From assembly GCA_958496175.1 (NCBI GenBank), contig OY292274.1:34821482-34885481 (forward strand): a stretch of 64,000 nt of DNA, read 5' to 3'. Numbering within the stretch: position 1 is the first letter of the stretch; each line of letters opens with the position of its first letter. The notes beneath the pieces were generated by a model. That model was not told where the DNA came from and did not search any database. It saw nothing but the letters and a program-made list of their open reading frames with translations. Below are positions 1 through 11,496 of the stretch, piece after piece. Source of the stretch: Sisyra terminalis (lineage: Eukaryota > Arthropoda > Insecta > Neuroptera > Sisyridae). A program made the translations under genes and the position numbers.

Positions 1-2373
1 GTCATAAGCCCGCTATATCTACCTCGTATATCCAAATTGACAAATTTACAGTTGACACGAAAAAAATTGTAAGCCTTCGGTTCTTGGTTTAAGAATTTAA
101 ATATATATTATTTCTGATTTTCGGTAGGTATTAGTTTTTGTTATAATATTAAATATATAGTACATACATTGTAAGGTAGGTAATAGATTTATAAGTTTCT
201 TAATAAACGACATCAAAAAGTTGATTTCCCAAAAGAAAAGTTACTCGATTTTCTCATTACACTTAGGATATGTACCTATATTGATTTGGGTTATTATTTC
301 TATGAACACAAGGTTATAGAAATTGAACTTGAATTCGGGTGAGTGAAGTAAAAAGTTCAACTAATTTCGTGTAGAAAGTAGGAGAATAAGGTCAAGGATA
401 CAATAGCGATTTTTTCATGAAACCTATATATCTTAAAAATTAAACACTATACCTATTAGTTCTGATCTTTGTTCTCATTAGTGATTAAAGAGTTTTCCGA
501 TAATGTATTGGCATGTTCTAATTTATTTTCAATTTATAAATAATATTCACCTGGCGTGTTATAATTTTTAGAATCATTTTGATATAAAATTAAAAGGGAG
601 AAAAATAATTCAAATCAGTCTCACGTTATTTCCTTTGATTCATCACATATTTATTCGGAAAATTTCACTAACATTATCTTTTTCTGGAATTTCATGTATT
701 CAAATTGTTCTTTCGGGTAAATCCAGTTTTCCGATAATGGCTTTGAAAATTTTCGTTTAAATACGTGCAAAATAAATAATTCTTACAGACGAAAATGACA
801 ATGCTACTCAATATTCCTTTATCTCTTTTGAGATTACTGTATACGAAGTTTTAGAAAGTAAGTATTCCATTTTAATCCTTTCATTTTCTCTAAGGTATAA
901 AAATTTCAAATGCTTCTTAAAACTGGAATTTCAATATTCAATAAACTTCACTTGCAAACAAAAGATTTATATGTCAAGTGGAATATAGTTTTCGTGGAAT
1001 TTACCCAATTATTGAGTTCGAGGAAGGCTTCTTTAACGTTTATTGTACATAATTCCGAAATTACGTTTCCATAAAATGTTGGCGACATTATTATATAAGC
1101 GACCAATATTTGACTTGTCTATTATTCATTATGAAATGGAAAATATTATTGTTTTAATACCCTTTGCTAGTCGATTTTTAGCTGGGTAAATTTTAATTTC
1201 GTCAAAACTACTACTATTTAGCAAACTACTTTAAACAGTTTTAAATTTATTTAGATTAAAATGCAATTTATTTTTCACTATCTTTAGTACTCTATTAAAT
1301 TTGATCAATGTGGTTTTGTATTATACGGCATATTTCAAGAATTTATTAACCGCAGTTAGTTAACATGCGACTAATTGATTGCTTACAGAACAAACTTTGA
1401 AGCTACATTACATGAAATATATTTATACTAAACTTTGAGGAAACACTTTTCATAAAACAATATTTTGATATAAAAATTACTTTAACCTAAGACTTCGCAT
1501 TTATCCGTATCATAGGAGTTTTACTAATTAAATCATGAAAATTATTTCTGAACCATTTTTACTCTTATTAATCAATGTATTTGTTTATTTATCGTTCTTA
1601 TATCTTATAATGACTTAAAGGATAGCGAGCAATGAAAAAACCGAGGAAAGCGAGTCGTACTCTTCTATCTAGAATTCCGTATTAACTTGTAGGAGTTGTA
1701 GATATGTAGATAGTTTGATCGACGAGAAGCACACCTCAACCATTTTATCTATTTTTTTTAAAAGCATGTTTTAAGTTTCCCACCGAAGTCAGGAACGATT
1801 TAAAAATCAGTTTTCTGAATTATTTGAAAAGTTGTAACAATAACAAGAACTGCAAATCTGCAAACTCCGACGTTAATACTTTTATATAATATTCAATAAA
1901 AATATGTGAAATTAATGATTGTACATAATGAGAACTTGAATGCAATAAAGACTTTGAAAAAAAATATATTTATAAAATAGCGATAGTTCAATGAAACCAA
2001 AAAGTTTTCAGTCAATTAACAGTTAATTCTAATTCTAATCTTCCTCAAGTTTTATTTCAACCAAGGTCTAAGGATTTTTAATTTTCTAATTATTCAAAAC
2101 TCACGAGTTTGATTTGCATTTTTATCAGTTAAATAATGATTATATACTGTGCCATGCATATGACGTGAACAGTATCGTAGTTTCAGTTACCAGGAAGTAT
2201 ATGATGTGCAATAATTAATAAAAAAACGCGTCAGTGGATTATTCAAAATTTGAATTACTGACCTATATTATTAAATTCGGATGTGAAATATAGAACTAAA
2301 ATTATAATTATTTTTTTATGCGATTTAACTGAAAATGTTTAATTTTCTGATCTTTCTTATATACTGTTGACCT
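1..2373. other. AT-rich stretch, no recognised feature
   Basis: I see no supportable gene, RNA or transposon end here. All frames are closed by stops at short intervals, and composition is uniformly AT-rich with A and T homopolymer runs. Confidence 0.6.
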
Positions 2374-2441
2374 CCGTCGAACCCGTAAGACTGACTTACC
2401 CAACACCCGGGGTGCAATTGAATCCAGTTTAAAAACCACTA
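2374..2441. mobile_element. hAT-type element, right-end fragment
   Basis: The segment ends in CCAGTTTAAAAACCACTA, which reversed reads TAGTGGTTTTTAAACTGG, a hAT-like terminus. Its inner part (CGAACCC, then GACTTACCCAACACCC) matches the right end of the element at 5450-5622, so it appears to be a solo end of the same family. I could not find its partner end. Assignment rests on recognition of the terminus style only. Confidence 0.45.
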
Positions 2442-2479
2442 CTCTAGTGATTCTAGGCAACTTTAGTCATACATGTCAG

Positions 2480-2856
2480 CAGTGATACCAACTTGGGGGT
2501 TTTCCTCTAAATTTAGGGGAACAAATTGACAACGGGGATTTTTTGGGGACATATTTTTAGGCAGAAAAAGAATATTTTTTTTCAATCTGATTTTTTACCT
2601 AATCGAAATTGGGAGTTAAGTTTGATGAAAAAAAATATAATTTAAAAGTTTCAGTTCCAATCAAAAATACTTTGTCGCCCTCTATGGTTTCAGTGTTAAA
2701 CTTTGTTTTACTATTGTATATTTCATCAACTAAATGTTACAAACAATAGAATATCAATAAACGAAATTTTATAAAATCATTGAAAATTTTATCACGTCAA
2801 ATTTAGGGGATTTTAAATTAGGCTTAGGGGAAAAATTCAACCGGTTGACATCCCTA
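2480..2856. mobile_element. hAT-type MITE with 8-bp target duplication
   Basis: A 377-bp non-coding element. The left end starts CAGTGATACCAAC and the right end, reverse-complemented, starts TAGGGATGTCAAC. Both continue into CCCCTAAATTT-type sequence, giving imperfect terminal inverted repeats. Flanking 8-mers CATGTCAG (2472-2479) and CACGTTAG (2857-2864) differ only by two transitions, as expected for an aged hAT 8-bp target duplication. There is no transposase frame inside, so it would have depended on an autonomous relative elsewhere. Confidence 0.72.
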
Positions 2857-2864
2857 CACGTTAG

Positions 2865-5009
2865 TAGATTAAGTAGACATTTAAGTAACAAAATGTCTTA
2901 TTTATCATGTGTCAAATAAAAAATCAATACAAGCATTCCCAGTGGTCAGTTTAAGCATAAGAATAGGCTATTAATGAAATTGTAAGCAAATACAACGTGA
3001 GAATTTTTATTTGGTTTTATTTCAATAAATATAACGAAAAAGAGACCCGAGTTCTGTAGTGAATTGTTGAAAATACCAGCAGGAAAAATGAATGTAAATT
3101 TTATAAATTTCCCATGATCAAATGGAAAATAAATCAAAGGATAACTACAGTTACAAGTCGAAAGTAAGTAATACCATATTCTTATTTTTTTCAATTGGAT
3201 GAAAAATTCAGAGAGTAGCAAATCTTTGCAAAATTTATAAGCAATGTAAATTTTTTTTTTAAATTTTTTAAGAACTTTTCGTGAATAATATTAATAATTG
3301 GATACTTCCACGCATTCCTGAAAAAAAGTCTATATACAAACTGACAAACCGACGAATTGAGGGACAACAAAATAGTTCTTTAGGATTTCTTTTTTTCTTT
3401 TCTATGTAAGTATGGAACCTTAAAATATAAGCCGCTTCTTTAAGCCAAACTAAAGACATTCACGTGAAAACTCTATGTTCGAGGCTTTTTCTTTCTATAT
3501 TTCCTTGGATTTTAAGATACCTTAAATTTATTTTTCATATTTCATCATTATCTCGTGGAGATAATCAATATATAGTGATTATTTTTTATTTAAAAATTGA
3601 AAAATAAATTACCTTTTATATAATAAAAGATATGTTTTTATCATAAAAAAATGTTTTATATATAGAATATAGTCGCTCAAATGAAAGAAGGTAATTAAAT
3701 TGGAAACGTTAGTTATTTTATTGAAAATACAACTTACTCATTTTTAAGAGTATACTTAAAAGTTTAATAAATTCATGCTTCCCATCTATTTTCCTGTTGA
3801 TTTTCTTTATGTTTTAATATAATAACTTGAAGTTATTATCCGTTAATTTCCTGACAACTTTTGGTTCAAATTAAGATTAGCTATAATAAAACGAGAGCAT
3901 AACGTATAGTTACGTTCTAATTTACCAGCGACTTTACACACGTTAATTTTCATTATGATATTTATCTGAAATTACATAGACGAGAGTGTCTAAAATTGTT
4001 TCCTTTTTTTTCCTTTCGTTCTCTCGATTTTTAGCTCTGTATAAATAAACCTCATAATGCTATGTTCATCTCATCCGTTCTTTAAGTTAATTGAACTGAC
4101 ACAACTTTTTCGTTATTACCGAGAAATAATTAAGATTGAATTTGCTTTCAAGGCCATGTAATTAGTACGTATGATCATAAAAGTATTTTCTATTTTTTGC
4201 AATTCGTTCCTAACATAACATAAACAGGAATTTTGATTAGTCGCAGTCGAGAATTGGTTTTTGGAGAGTTTAATTGAATTGCGTAAGAATGAAATTATGT
4301 ATTTTCGATACATTGTACGTAATTGATTTGAGTTAATGTAAAGGAGGAATTTTAATTTGAGAAATATGTGCGCTACAGTAAACTCACCTAGTTCTATTAT
4401 TTCTGATTCTTGAAATTTCAGAGTGTCAAAATTCCCTTGAAACAATTAAAATAAAACCACTTGTTGAGTTTGCTTGGTTTTTATTGACCTTTAATTGTTT
4501 AAGTTGAAATTTACTAGTAAGAAGAAGTAAAAACTCTATACCGATTAGCCAACAAAATATTAAAGTGGCGAGGAAATCGATGGGAAATCGTTTGTTGCGG
4601 TTTATGAAATAATCCGATTCATTTGTGACAAAATATTATGATTTAGTAGCAATCAATTAATTACGAAAATTTAATTAATTAGTGAATTAGTCAATGATAT
4701 CAAAGCGAAAAAAAACATCAGAAAATAGGGCTCTTAGTGGCATTTGAATACGAAATATAGGGATAATTCGAAAAAAGTAGTTAAAAATGATAAATTAAAA
4801 AAAAAACAGGAACACAATGAAGAACTAACACATTTTTGTTTTCTCCTTTAATTTGTATTTCCGAACTACCAAAAAGTGACTAGTATTCCATACATTATTC
4901 ATACATAAATTTTTCGTTATTTGGTAATTTGGAAAGGTTGGCTGAAATAGAACAAAAATAATATTAATTTTCTTTCAGTCTCCTTCTTTTCTAGGAGGTT
5001 CTATAGTTC
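2865..5009. other. AT-rich stretch, no recognised feature
   Basis: Nothing recognisable. Open frames up to about 109 codons occur on the minus strand (around 4.1-4.4 kb), but their translations are low-complexity Ile/Leu/Phe/Asn-rich and show no domain I know. Confidence 0.55.
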
Positions 5010-5184
5010 TTTTTTTTAATTATTATTTACTATCGCCTTATAACTACTAAGATCTTTAGCGACGACTCTAGCGCTAATAAAAATTTGAAATCGATAAATA
5101 TCAAAAATTTGCTCGATACAAGGAACGAAACCAACATCCATCAGTTTTGGAACGGTCACCTTGACCACTCGGCCACGAGTGGGC
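5010..5184 (-). repeat. tRNA-derived SINE, minus-strand copy 1
   Basis: Read on the minus strand this copy begins AGCCCACTCGTGGCCGAGTG, containing an A-box-like TGGCCGAGTGG, followed by a degenerate B-box region (GGTTTCGTTCC) and then TATCGAGCAAATTT. The body contains CTAGAGTCG, TAAAGATCTTAGTAGTTATA and GGCGATAGTAAATAATAATT, and ends in a short A tail. Nine copies of this arrangement occur in the window. A and B boxes make up the internal RNA polymerase III promoter expected of tRNA-derived SINEs. It is non-coding. Confidence 0.82.
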
Positions 5185-5449
5185 TTGTAGGTTTTTCTTT
5201 TATGATTTAATATTTTACTAAATTGTTCAAAATATTCTTGTATTTTCGTTTTTTTATGCTTCATAAAACCTTATTTTTTGAGCCTTTTTATTATACTATT
5301 GATTATTGAAATCAACTTTTGTAACTAATTGATTACTACTAAACCATTTTGTTTCAAATGAAACGATTTTTTCACTAATCTCTTAAATAATTTACCGTCA
5401 AATGGCAAAAGAAAATTTTGGAGTTTTTTTTTGATCCTTCGATATAGAC

Positions 5450-5622
5450 TAGTGGTTCTTAATCTTATTCACCGAACCCTTCTTAATTGCAAAAATAAAT
5501 TTTGATTTTTTCGAATTTAAAACAACAATACCTACAATATATACATACGTGTACACAATAAACATTAAGAAACTGCCGAACCCTTTAGCCTGACTCACCG
5601 AACCCAGGTTAAGAACCTCCAA
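5450..5622. mobile_element. hAT-type MITE
   Basis: About 173 bp. The left end reads TAGTGGTTCTTAATCT and continues TTCACCGAACCC; the right end reads GGGTTCGGTGAG... on the reverse strand, leading to AGGTTCTTAACCT. The inverted ends and the GGTTCTTAACCT style are typical of short non-autonomous hAT elements. I could not find a convincing 8-bp target duplication, and the exact right boundary is uncertain by a few bases. The fragment at 2374-2441 belongs to the same family. Confidence 0.6.
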
Positions 5623-7039
5623 TAGCACGTAGCGCACGTAGTGTGAAACGAAACAATTACAAAATATAGCTCATAATTATGTGGTAAATACTTATTTAAA
5701 CTTATTTACAAAACTGTTTTTTAGTAACGAAGTTTGGGTTAAATTCGAATTTGGTTATTTCTCTATATTAATAGAATTATTTTAACTCTTTTAGTCCCAT
5801 TTAAAAATAATAAATTTAAAAAATAAATATTTAAAGTATGATAGTATAGGTTTTTCGTTCGGAATAGTTTTTTTTTTTAGTTATAACTGTTTTGATGTAA
5901 TTTTACAACGATACTAATTTATTATAAGTTATTCAGTCATAGTTTTTGCTAAATTGCAAAAATTTTCTTCTTAAATGAACCAAAAAAGTTTTTAAAATTA
6001 GGTTTGAAGAAAATCTTGACAGTTTTTAAGTATGTAGAAAAAAAAGAGGCATATTTTTTTCTAGATCTATTCGGAACTATCACGTATAGTTAGCAACTGC
6101 AAGAGAACCGCATGCCCATAACAAGATGATATTTTTAAGGAATTGTTTGTGTGTGTTTTTCCTTTTAAATTTTGAGATATTAACAATTTTATTTCATTTA
6201 AAATAAACGGTTTTAAGTAATTTATAATTCTATTATTATCACTAAAAATTTGCATTTTTTTTTGTCATAAATTATATAGAAATTTTAGTTGAGATTTTTT
6301 TGTTTAATTTAATAATATTAAACTTTAACATATTTTAGTAAACCATTCCTAAGTCACTTTTTCACATTTCTATCGTAATTTGTGACGTAGTTGTGTCTTT
6401 AATTACGCTAATTAAAGTAGACGATTTTTTTACAAGAAAAATCTTTACACTTACCTAGTAACTATTGACTGGGAAATTATTACTTTTCAAAAAAAAAAAA
6501 AAATGAGATACTTTCAGACCTTTTAACGATGTATTTTTGAAAGTAAATAGTTTTTATTTTAGCCATCCCATCAATTCATTGTGCAAACCAATGTAAACCA
6601 GTTTGCTCCACTCTATTTACAATGTTTATTTCCTTTAAAAAATAAATGTAACATCAAACTCGTATATTTAATTTGATTCATGCTTCTTTTAAAGAAAAAT
6701 AAAAAATATTGTGCATCTTTACTATAATGTACTGTCAATAAAACTTCAATTATACTTTTATGTAAACAAAAATTATCTTCTTTTTTATCACTGAATTTTA
6801 AAAATTTAATAAATCTACAACTAGGAATCTAATCCAACCAAAACGGGTAATTGTTTCTTTACATTTAACGTGAAAACACCGTTTTTTACAATGTCTTTGT
6901 CTAAAAAACAAAATACTATAAACGAGTTTACGTGTGTTTATGATGTATTTATATATTACTTAAATGCTTTTCAAGAATTATATTGATACCAAAGAAAAGA
7001 AGTAGGCATCACTTTGTTCATTATCAAATTTGTGTTCCA
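5623..7039. other. AT-rich stretch, no recognised feature
   Basis: No gene or repeat recognised. A run of 13 A lies near 6491-6503. Confidence 0.55.
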
Positions 7040-7217
7040 AGCCTACTGGTGGTCGAGTGGTTAAGGTGTGACTCCAAAACTGGTAGGTGTTTGATTCGAA
7101 TCTCCTATCGAGCAAATTATCAATATTTCTTGAGTTACGGATTTTTATTAACTCTAGAGTCGCTAAAGGTCTTAGTAGTTATAAAAAGCGAGGGTAAATA
7201 ATAATTAAAAAAAAAAT
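7040..7217 (+). repeat. tRNA-derived SINE, plus-strand copy 2
   Basis: A well-preserved copy. The head runs AGCCTACTGGTGGTCGAGTG with an A-box (7050-7060), and the B-box TGATTCGAATC lies near 7092-7102. The family body TATCGAGCAAATTATC, TTACGGATTTTTATTAACTC, TAGAGTCGCTAAAGGTCTTA and GAGGGTAAATAATAATTAAA follows, ending in an A tail. The head resembles a Ser/Leu-type tRNA 5' half (GGCCGAGTGGTTAAGG) but the whole cannot fold as a tRNA, so it is not annotated as a tRNA gene. Confidence 0.85.
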
Positions 7218-10200
7218 ATCAATGCTTTATAACTTGTATACTGGGGTGCAATAGTCCTTTTAGGACGCAGCGCAGAGAAACTCTCAGGAGAGGCTTCCAG
7301 AACAAAGGAAAAAATAGCTTGAACTAGTCGAATTTCTACCAACATGCCAGGTGCACCGAAAGATATTTACCAATCTTAAATGCACATTTTCAGGATTCTA
7401 TCAAGTTTAGTTCTTAGAAATGAAAGATACGTACGAATTAAAACTGCCAAAAAAATAGTTGATTGATGCTTAAAATGGATATTGATGAATGAACTAATAT
7501 CATTATCTAAATGATAAAATTAAATAGCAGTGAAACTTGTCGTTGTTTAAAATGGGCGAACTCATTTTACTTCGATTAATTTCGCCCGTTTTCACTCATC
7601 GGGAGAGTATCCAAGCCAGTTTATAATACAGCCAGCTAGTTTAGAATTGAGACAACAGTCACAAACTTACACTAGAATAAACCTGTATGTAATTTATTCT
7701 ATTCATATTATAATCTATTCATAAGTTTTATATGCAAGAGATTCAAATTTGATACCACGCTCTTGTAAATTTATTATGTTCAATATTATCATAGTTATTT
7801 TCTTTCCTACCATAAATTATCTATATTTTGGGAAAAATTCAATAAATTTGAGAACGTCATTAACTAGTAAAAACATTTTGAATAACTTGAATAATGAAAT
7901 GTGATAATTAAATAAGCACAGTTCCAGTAGTTATAATTTTAATCTTCAGATCGCGTAGCGTCAAGTAATACTTGACACTAATACTTCAATGTTGTAGGTG
8001 AAGTAGTCAATATCCAATATTTTCTTTCCATGAAACCTTACCTTTTGCAATCGTTTTCCAGTTTTTTTTCATTTTACTACGTTTTTCATTATTCCTGAAT
8101 TGAGGATTTATTTCTATGTAGTCTTTTATTTCTATGTAGGACTAATGGGGATAATAGGTTATTGCTTTTTTTGCTATCTTATTATTGAGGCGGAAGTTTT
8201 TCTGTTTTCAATCAGTTGATTGCGCTATTTATTGAATTCTATTTATTGGATTTCAAAAGTTTTTTTTTAATTTGCAAGTTCATTTATGACTGATCATTTA
8301 AGAACTGTATAGAAATATAATACATATTTATAGAATGCTTTTATCCTTAAAGAGCTTTAAGCTTACAGGGCAGTCCTAGTATTTTTTGAATTATAAACTT
8401 TTAAAGATTTTATATTAAAAAAACTAATATCTCTTAATTATTATTACGTGAACATGTTTTACTGAAAACAGTTTGTAAAGTTAGAAAAAGGCAAAAAATA
8501 CCAAGAGAAATTAAGACTGTTATGGAGGTATGTCAAAAGATTAATAGATAACTAAAAATTTACGAAAAGTTCCTTATTCAATGTTAAAGCATCTGTGAAA
8601 ATTTTAAAACGATTTACTAAGTCGTTAAAAAGTAATTGCAATTTAAACATACTATGATTTTAAAAATACTATGACACATAATCTTATGGAAATTCGGTGA
8701 TCAAACTGACTTACATTTTTTTATTAGCAAAAAAATTGTTCCAAGCATCACAAACTTTCAAAATATGTAGTTTAAACTTTAGAGAACTAATGTTGTATAA
8801 GTTTGTTTGAATTCACTCTACATGGTTTTTAAGAAATAAATTTAAACAGATCGAAAATGTAGTTTTTACTTAATTTGAAATTAATAAATTTATAAAAAGG
8901 GTGACAACACTGTCGTTAGCTAAGACGTATCATCTTGTATTAAATACCATCTGTATTTGTACGTGAAACGCATAATTTATCTTTGTCACAATCATGAGTA
9001 CACAGTGTAAAGCAAAAGGAATGAAATAAGCCAAATAATTTATTTTAAAAATATTGAGTATGTAGCGCATGCTTATTCACATCATGTAAGAGAGATATAC
9101 TAAAGTTGCCAACGCTGCCAACCTATAAATTCAACAGCGTTATCACGTTTTCATTATTTTATATAATGTTGAATTATTAAATTAATTTTTATTTTTTAGT
9201 TAGAATTTTCTTAAAAACATGCTAATTTAATGTTTTATTTATGATTTAATCATTCTAAAAAAGTTAACATTTATAACTTATGAGCATCAAATCAATGATA
9301 TTTTGATTTGTTAAGTTGAAATCATGGTATATTCAATTCAAAAAATTGATTAAAAATTTTCTATATTTTTTGTTTTTTCTTATTTTGATTAAAATTTTTG
9401 ATGAAATTTCTGATTTTCTCTTAAACTATATATATATTTTTAAATATCGACCTATTTATTCGCCTCATGATATGTTATACGACGTAATTATTCACGAATT
9501 TCTATTTTTATGTACTTTTGTCTCCGATTATATTTCCATAACATCCTTTTAGTACGCTCCTAACTTGGAGAATTTAAACGGAAAACTTTAAACTATACTT
9601 ACTGCCTCGATCATAAAGATTTGCATATTGTTTTGGAAATATTTAATTTATATATTGTCTTGCTTAAACAATCTTACTGTCAAACCCAGAGGGAACAATT
9701 GGAAAATATAATTAAGAACTGATAAATTATAAAAATGCTTAATTTTACAGTTGTTCTCGAATCTTTATATACTTTATAATACGAGCTTTGCATTCATAAA
9801 TTTTTCATAACTGTGAGATACTTGTTCATAATTTATGTAGATCGCACTTTTCTCTGCAGAAGAAAAAAGTGTTGACTCACATCAACAATTGTAGGAGGTA
9901 CAATACGGCTAAATCATGTTGGTGTTGTAATTGAGTATTGTGAGTTTATGTACATTGTACATAATATATTGCAAATATTGCATTCAGAAAGTGCAGCGCG
10001 AAACGAGACAACCGCTTTAATGATTTGTGACGGTTTTACTCTGAAAAAGAATTTCTCGAAACTCTTTAAATACTCACGAAAATAAATATTAAATTTACGA
10101 CGTTTCTCGGAATTTTTTGTGTCGAATAGCGTTATACCATTCGTCCAAAACCCTAATGTATGTTAATGCGTGTTGATTTTTTTAGAATTTCGACAAATCC

Positions 10201-10635
10201 AATTTATAAAAAAGACTTTTTCTAGTGTATATACGAGTAAATCTCGTTTAAACATTTATTATGACTATTAACCCTTATCAAAACGCAAATCAAACACATT
10301 TTATTGAAGTGTGAAAAATTCCGTTGACTTTGATAGACTCATTTGAAATAAAGATTCCTTTTTTAAAAAAAATAATTTTCACGAAAAATGAAAGTCAGTT
10401 ATTTTATCGTATTGTTTTGGCAACAAGTATTACACTCATAGGTTTAATTTATGTAAAACGAATTGACCGATACTGATCGATACAACCGAATAAAAAAAAA
10501 CGAATGAATATGAAATAATCCTAATGCACAGAGGAATGTTTTAATCTGTTGATCAAGATCGTAAACCATTTTCTTAACCGCTCAATCATTTAGCTAGACT
10601 CTATATAAGATTGCGAATCTTACGGTATTATAAAT
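7218..10635. other. Mostly featureless AT-rich stretch
   Basis: No supportable gene. A slightly less AT-rich patch at about 7243-7370 (GGACGCAGCGCAGAG and nearby) could be a small transposon remnant, but I cannot assign it. The remainder is AT-rich non-coding sequence. Confidence 0.5.
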
Positions 10636-10830
10636 GAGAGTTGTCAAAAATATTCTTGGGAAAGTATCAAGACACACAAGATAAGTTACTTTTTAAAAAG
10701 TATCCGAAGGTACTCTGGGTATTAGGTTACTCTTAAAAAAGAGCTTTAATACTTATCTTAAGTTACTTTTTAAGATACTTAAGAAGATGCTTTTTAGTTA
10801 CTTTGTATACTATGTATGTATTAAGTTTTG
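10636..10830. repeat. AAGTATC-rich dispersed repeat, copy 1
   Basis: Begins GAGAGTTGTCAAAAATATTC and carries repeated AAGTATC / AAGTTACTTTTTAA / AAGATACTTAAG motifs. It aligns end to end with 20966-21127 (CAGAGCTGTCAAAGATAC...). The CAGAG(C)TGTCAAA start with internal AAGTACTT-like repeats resembles the left ends of some non-autonomous hAT elements. The matching right end was not found, so it is listed as a repeat. Confidence 0.55.
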
Positions 10831-10857
10831 TAACATATTTGCCAAAGTCATTAGATT

Positions 10858-10990
10858 CAATAATCAAACTTTTCAAAATCTAAAGATCTGGTTCCATTCT
10901 GAATTTTGCTGGAGCTTTTAGATTTTAGGGGGCAATTATAGGTAAATATTTCAAATAAAACTAAAATCTTTCACGCTAACTTAATTTTGG
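10858..10990 (+). repeat. Repeat shared with interior of the 35.7-kb Helitron
   Basis: CAATAATCAAACTTTTCAAA, ATCTGGTTCCA..., GGAGC, GGGGGCAATTATA and ATAAAACTAAAATCTTTCACGC-like blocks occur in the same order as in 36500-36660. The two are diverged but collinear, so this may be a fragment of the same Helitron family. Confidence is limited because the similarity was judged by eye. Confidence 0.42.
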
Positions 10991-11172
10991 TGTTTCAAAC
11001 GGTTTCAAAGTAAATGATTGAAAATCAATTTATGTACCCACATTACGTATTCTAACGGCTCAATGTATTATTAGAATTCCAATTATGGCATACTTTTGTA
11101 TGCACGAGTGGAGATAGAGCTCCTCGACTTAGGAAAAATATTAGTAGGTATTCTAATCCTGCGATGTATAAT

Positions 11173-11496
11173 AGGAAATGTGTCAAAATGTAGTGCTGCC
11201 ACAAATGTTTCGTAACTTGGGGTGCGCTGAAGCCCCTAAAAATATAAATTATGAAATTTTTTGCAATAAGTTTCGCAAAAAATGTTTTTTTTTTATAATT
11301 TTAACACCAAGCACATTTTTCAATGAGATGCGAAGACCTATCTTTAGATTTCAAGAAGTGCGACTCATTTAAAAGGTTATGAAACACTGATCTAGAATAT
11401 TAACTTTAACTGATAGCATAAAAATACATAGCTTCTGTTAGTATCGTTAGTGTCCTAGACACACTTCTGGCGGCGCCACATTTTGACACATTTCCT
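11173..11496. mobile_element. Unclassified DNA element with 36-bp terminal inverted repeats
   Basis: The left arm 11173-11208 begins AGGAAATGTGTCAAAATG. The right arm 11461-11496, reverse-complemented, begins with the same 18 bases, and the two arms match at 31 of 36 positions. Inside, just after the left arm, is a hAT-style sequence (ATGTTTCGTAACTTGGGG, with GGTTATGAAACACTG near 11377-11391 as its inverse), which suggests a nested or composite element. No unambiguous target duplication is seen. There is no coding capacity. Confidence 0.62.

Noticed and set aside
2946..3221. 91-codon minus-strand frame
   Set aside because: Phe/Ile/Asn-rich low-complexity translation, no domain, AT-rich codon mix identical to the other frames; chance frame.
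4116..4445. 109-codon minus-strand frame
   Set aside because: No recognisable motif or signal of coding; expected by chance in 64 kb of this composition.
7040..7115. Functional tRNA gene at the SINE head
   Set aside because: Has A- and B-box-like sequences but no complete cloverleaf or acceptor pairing, and the same head recurs in nine copies attached to the SINE body.
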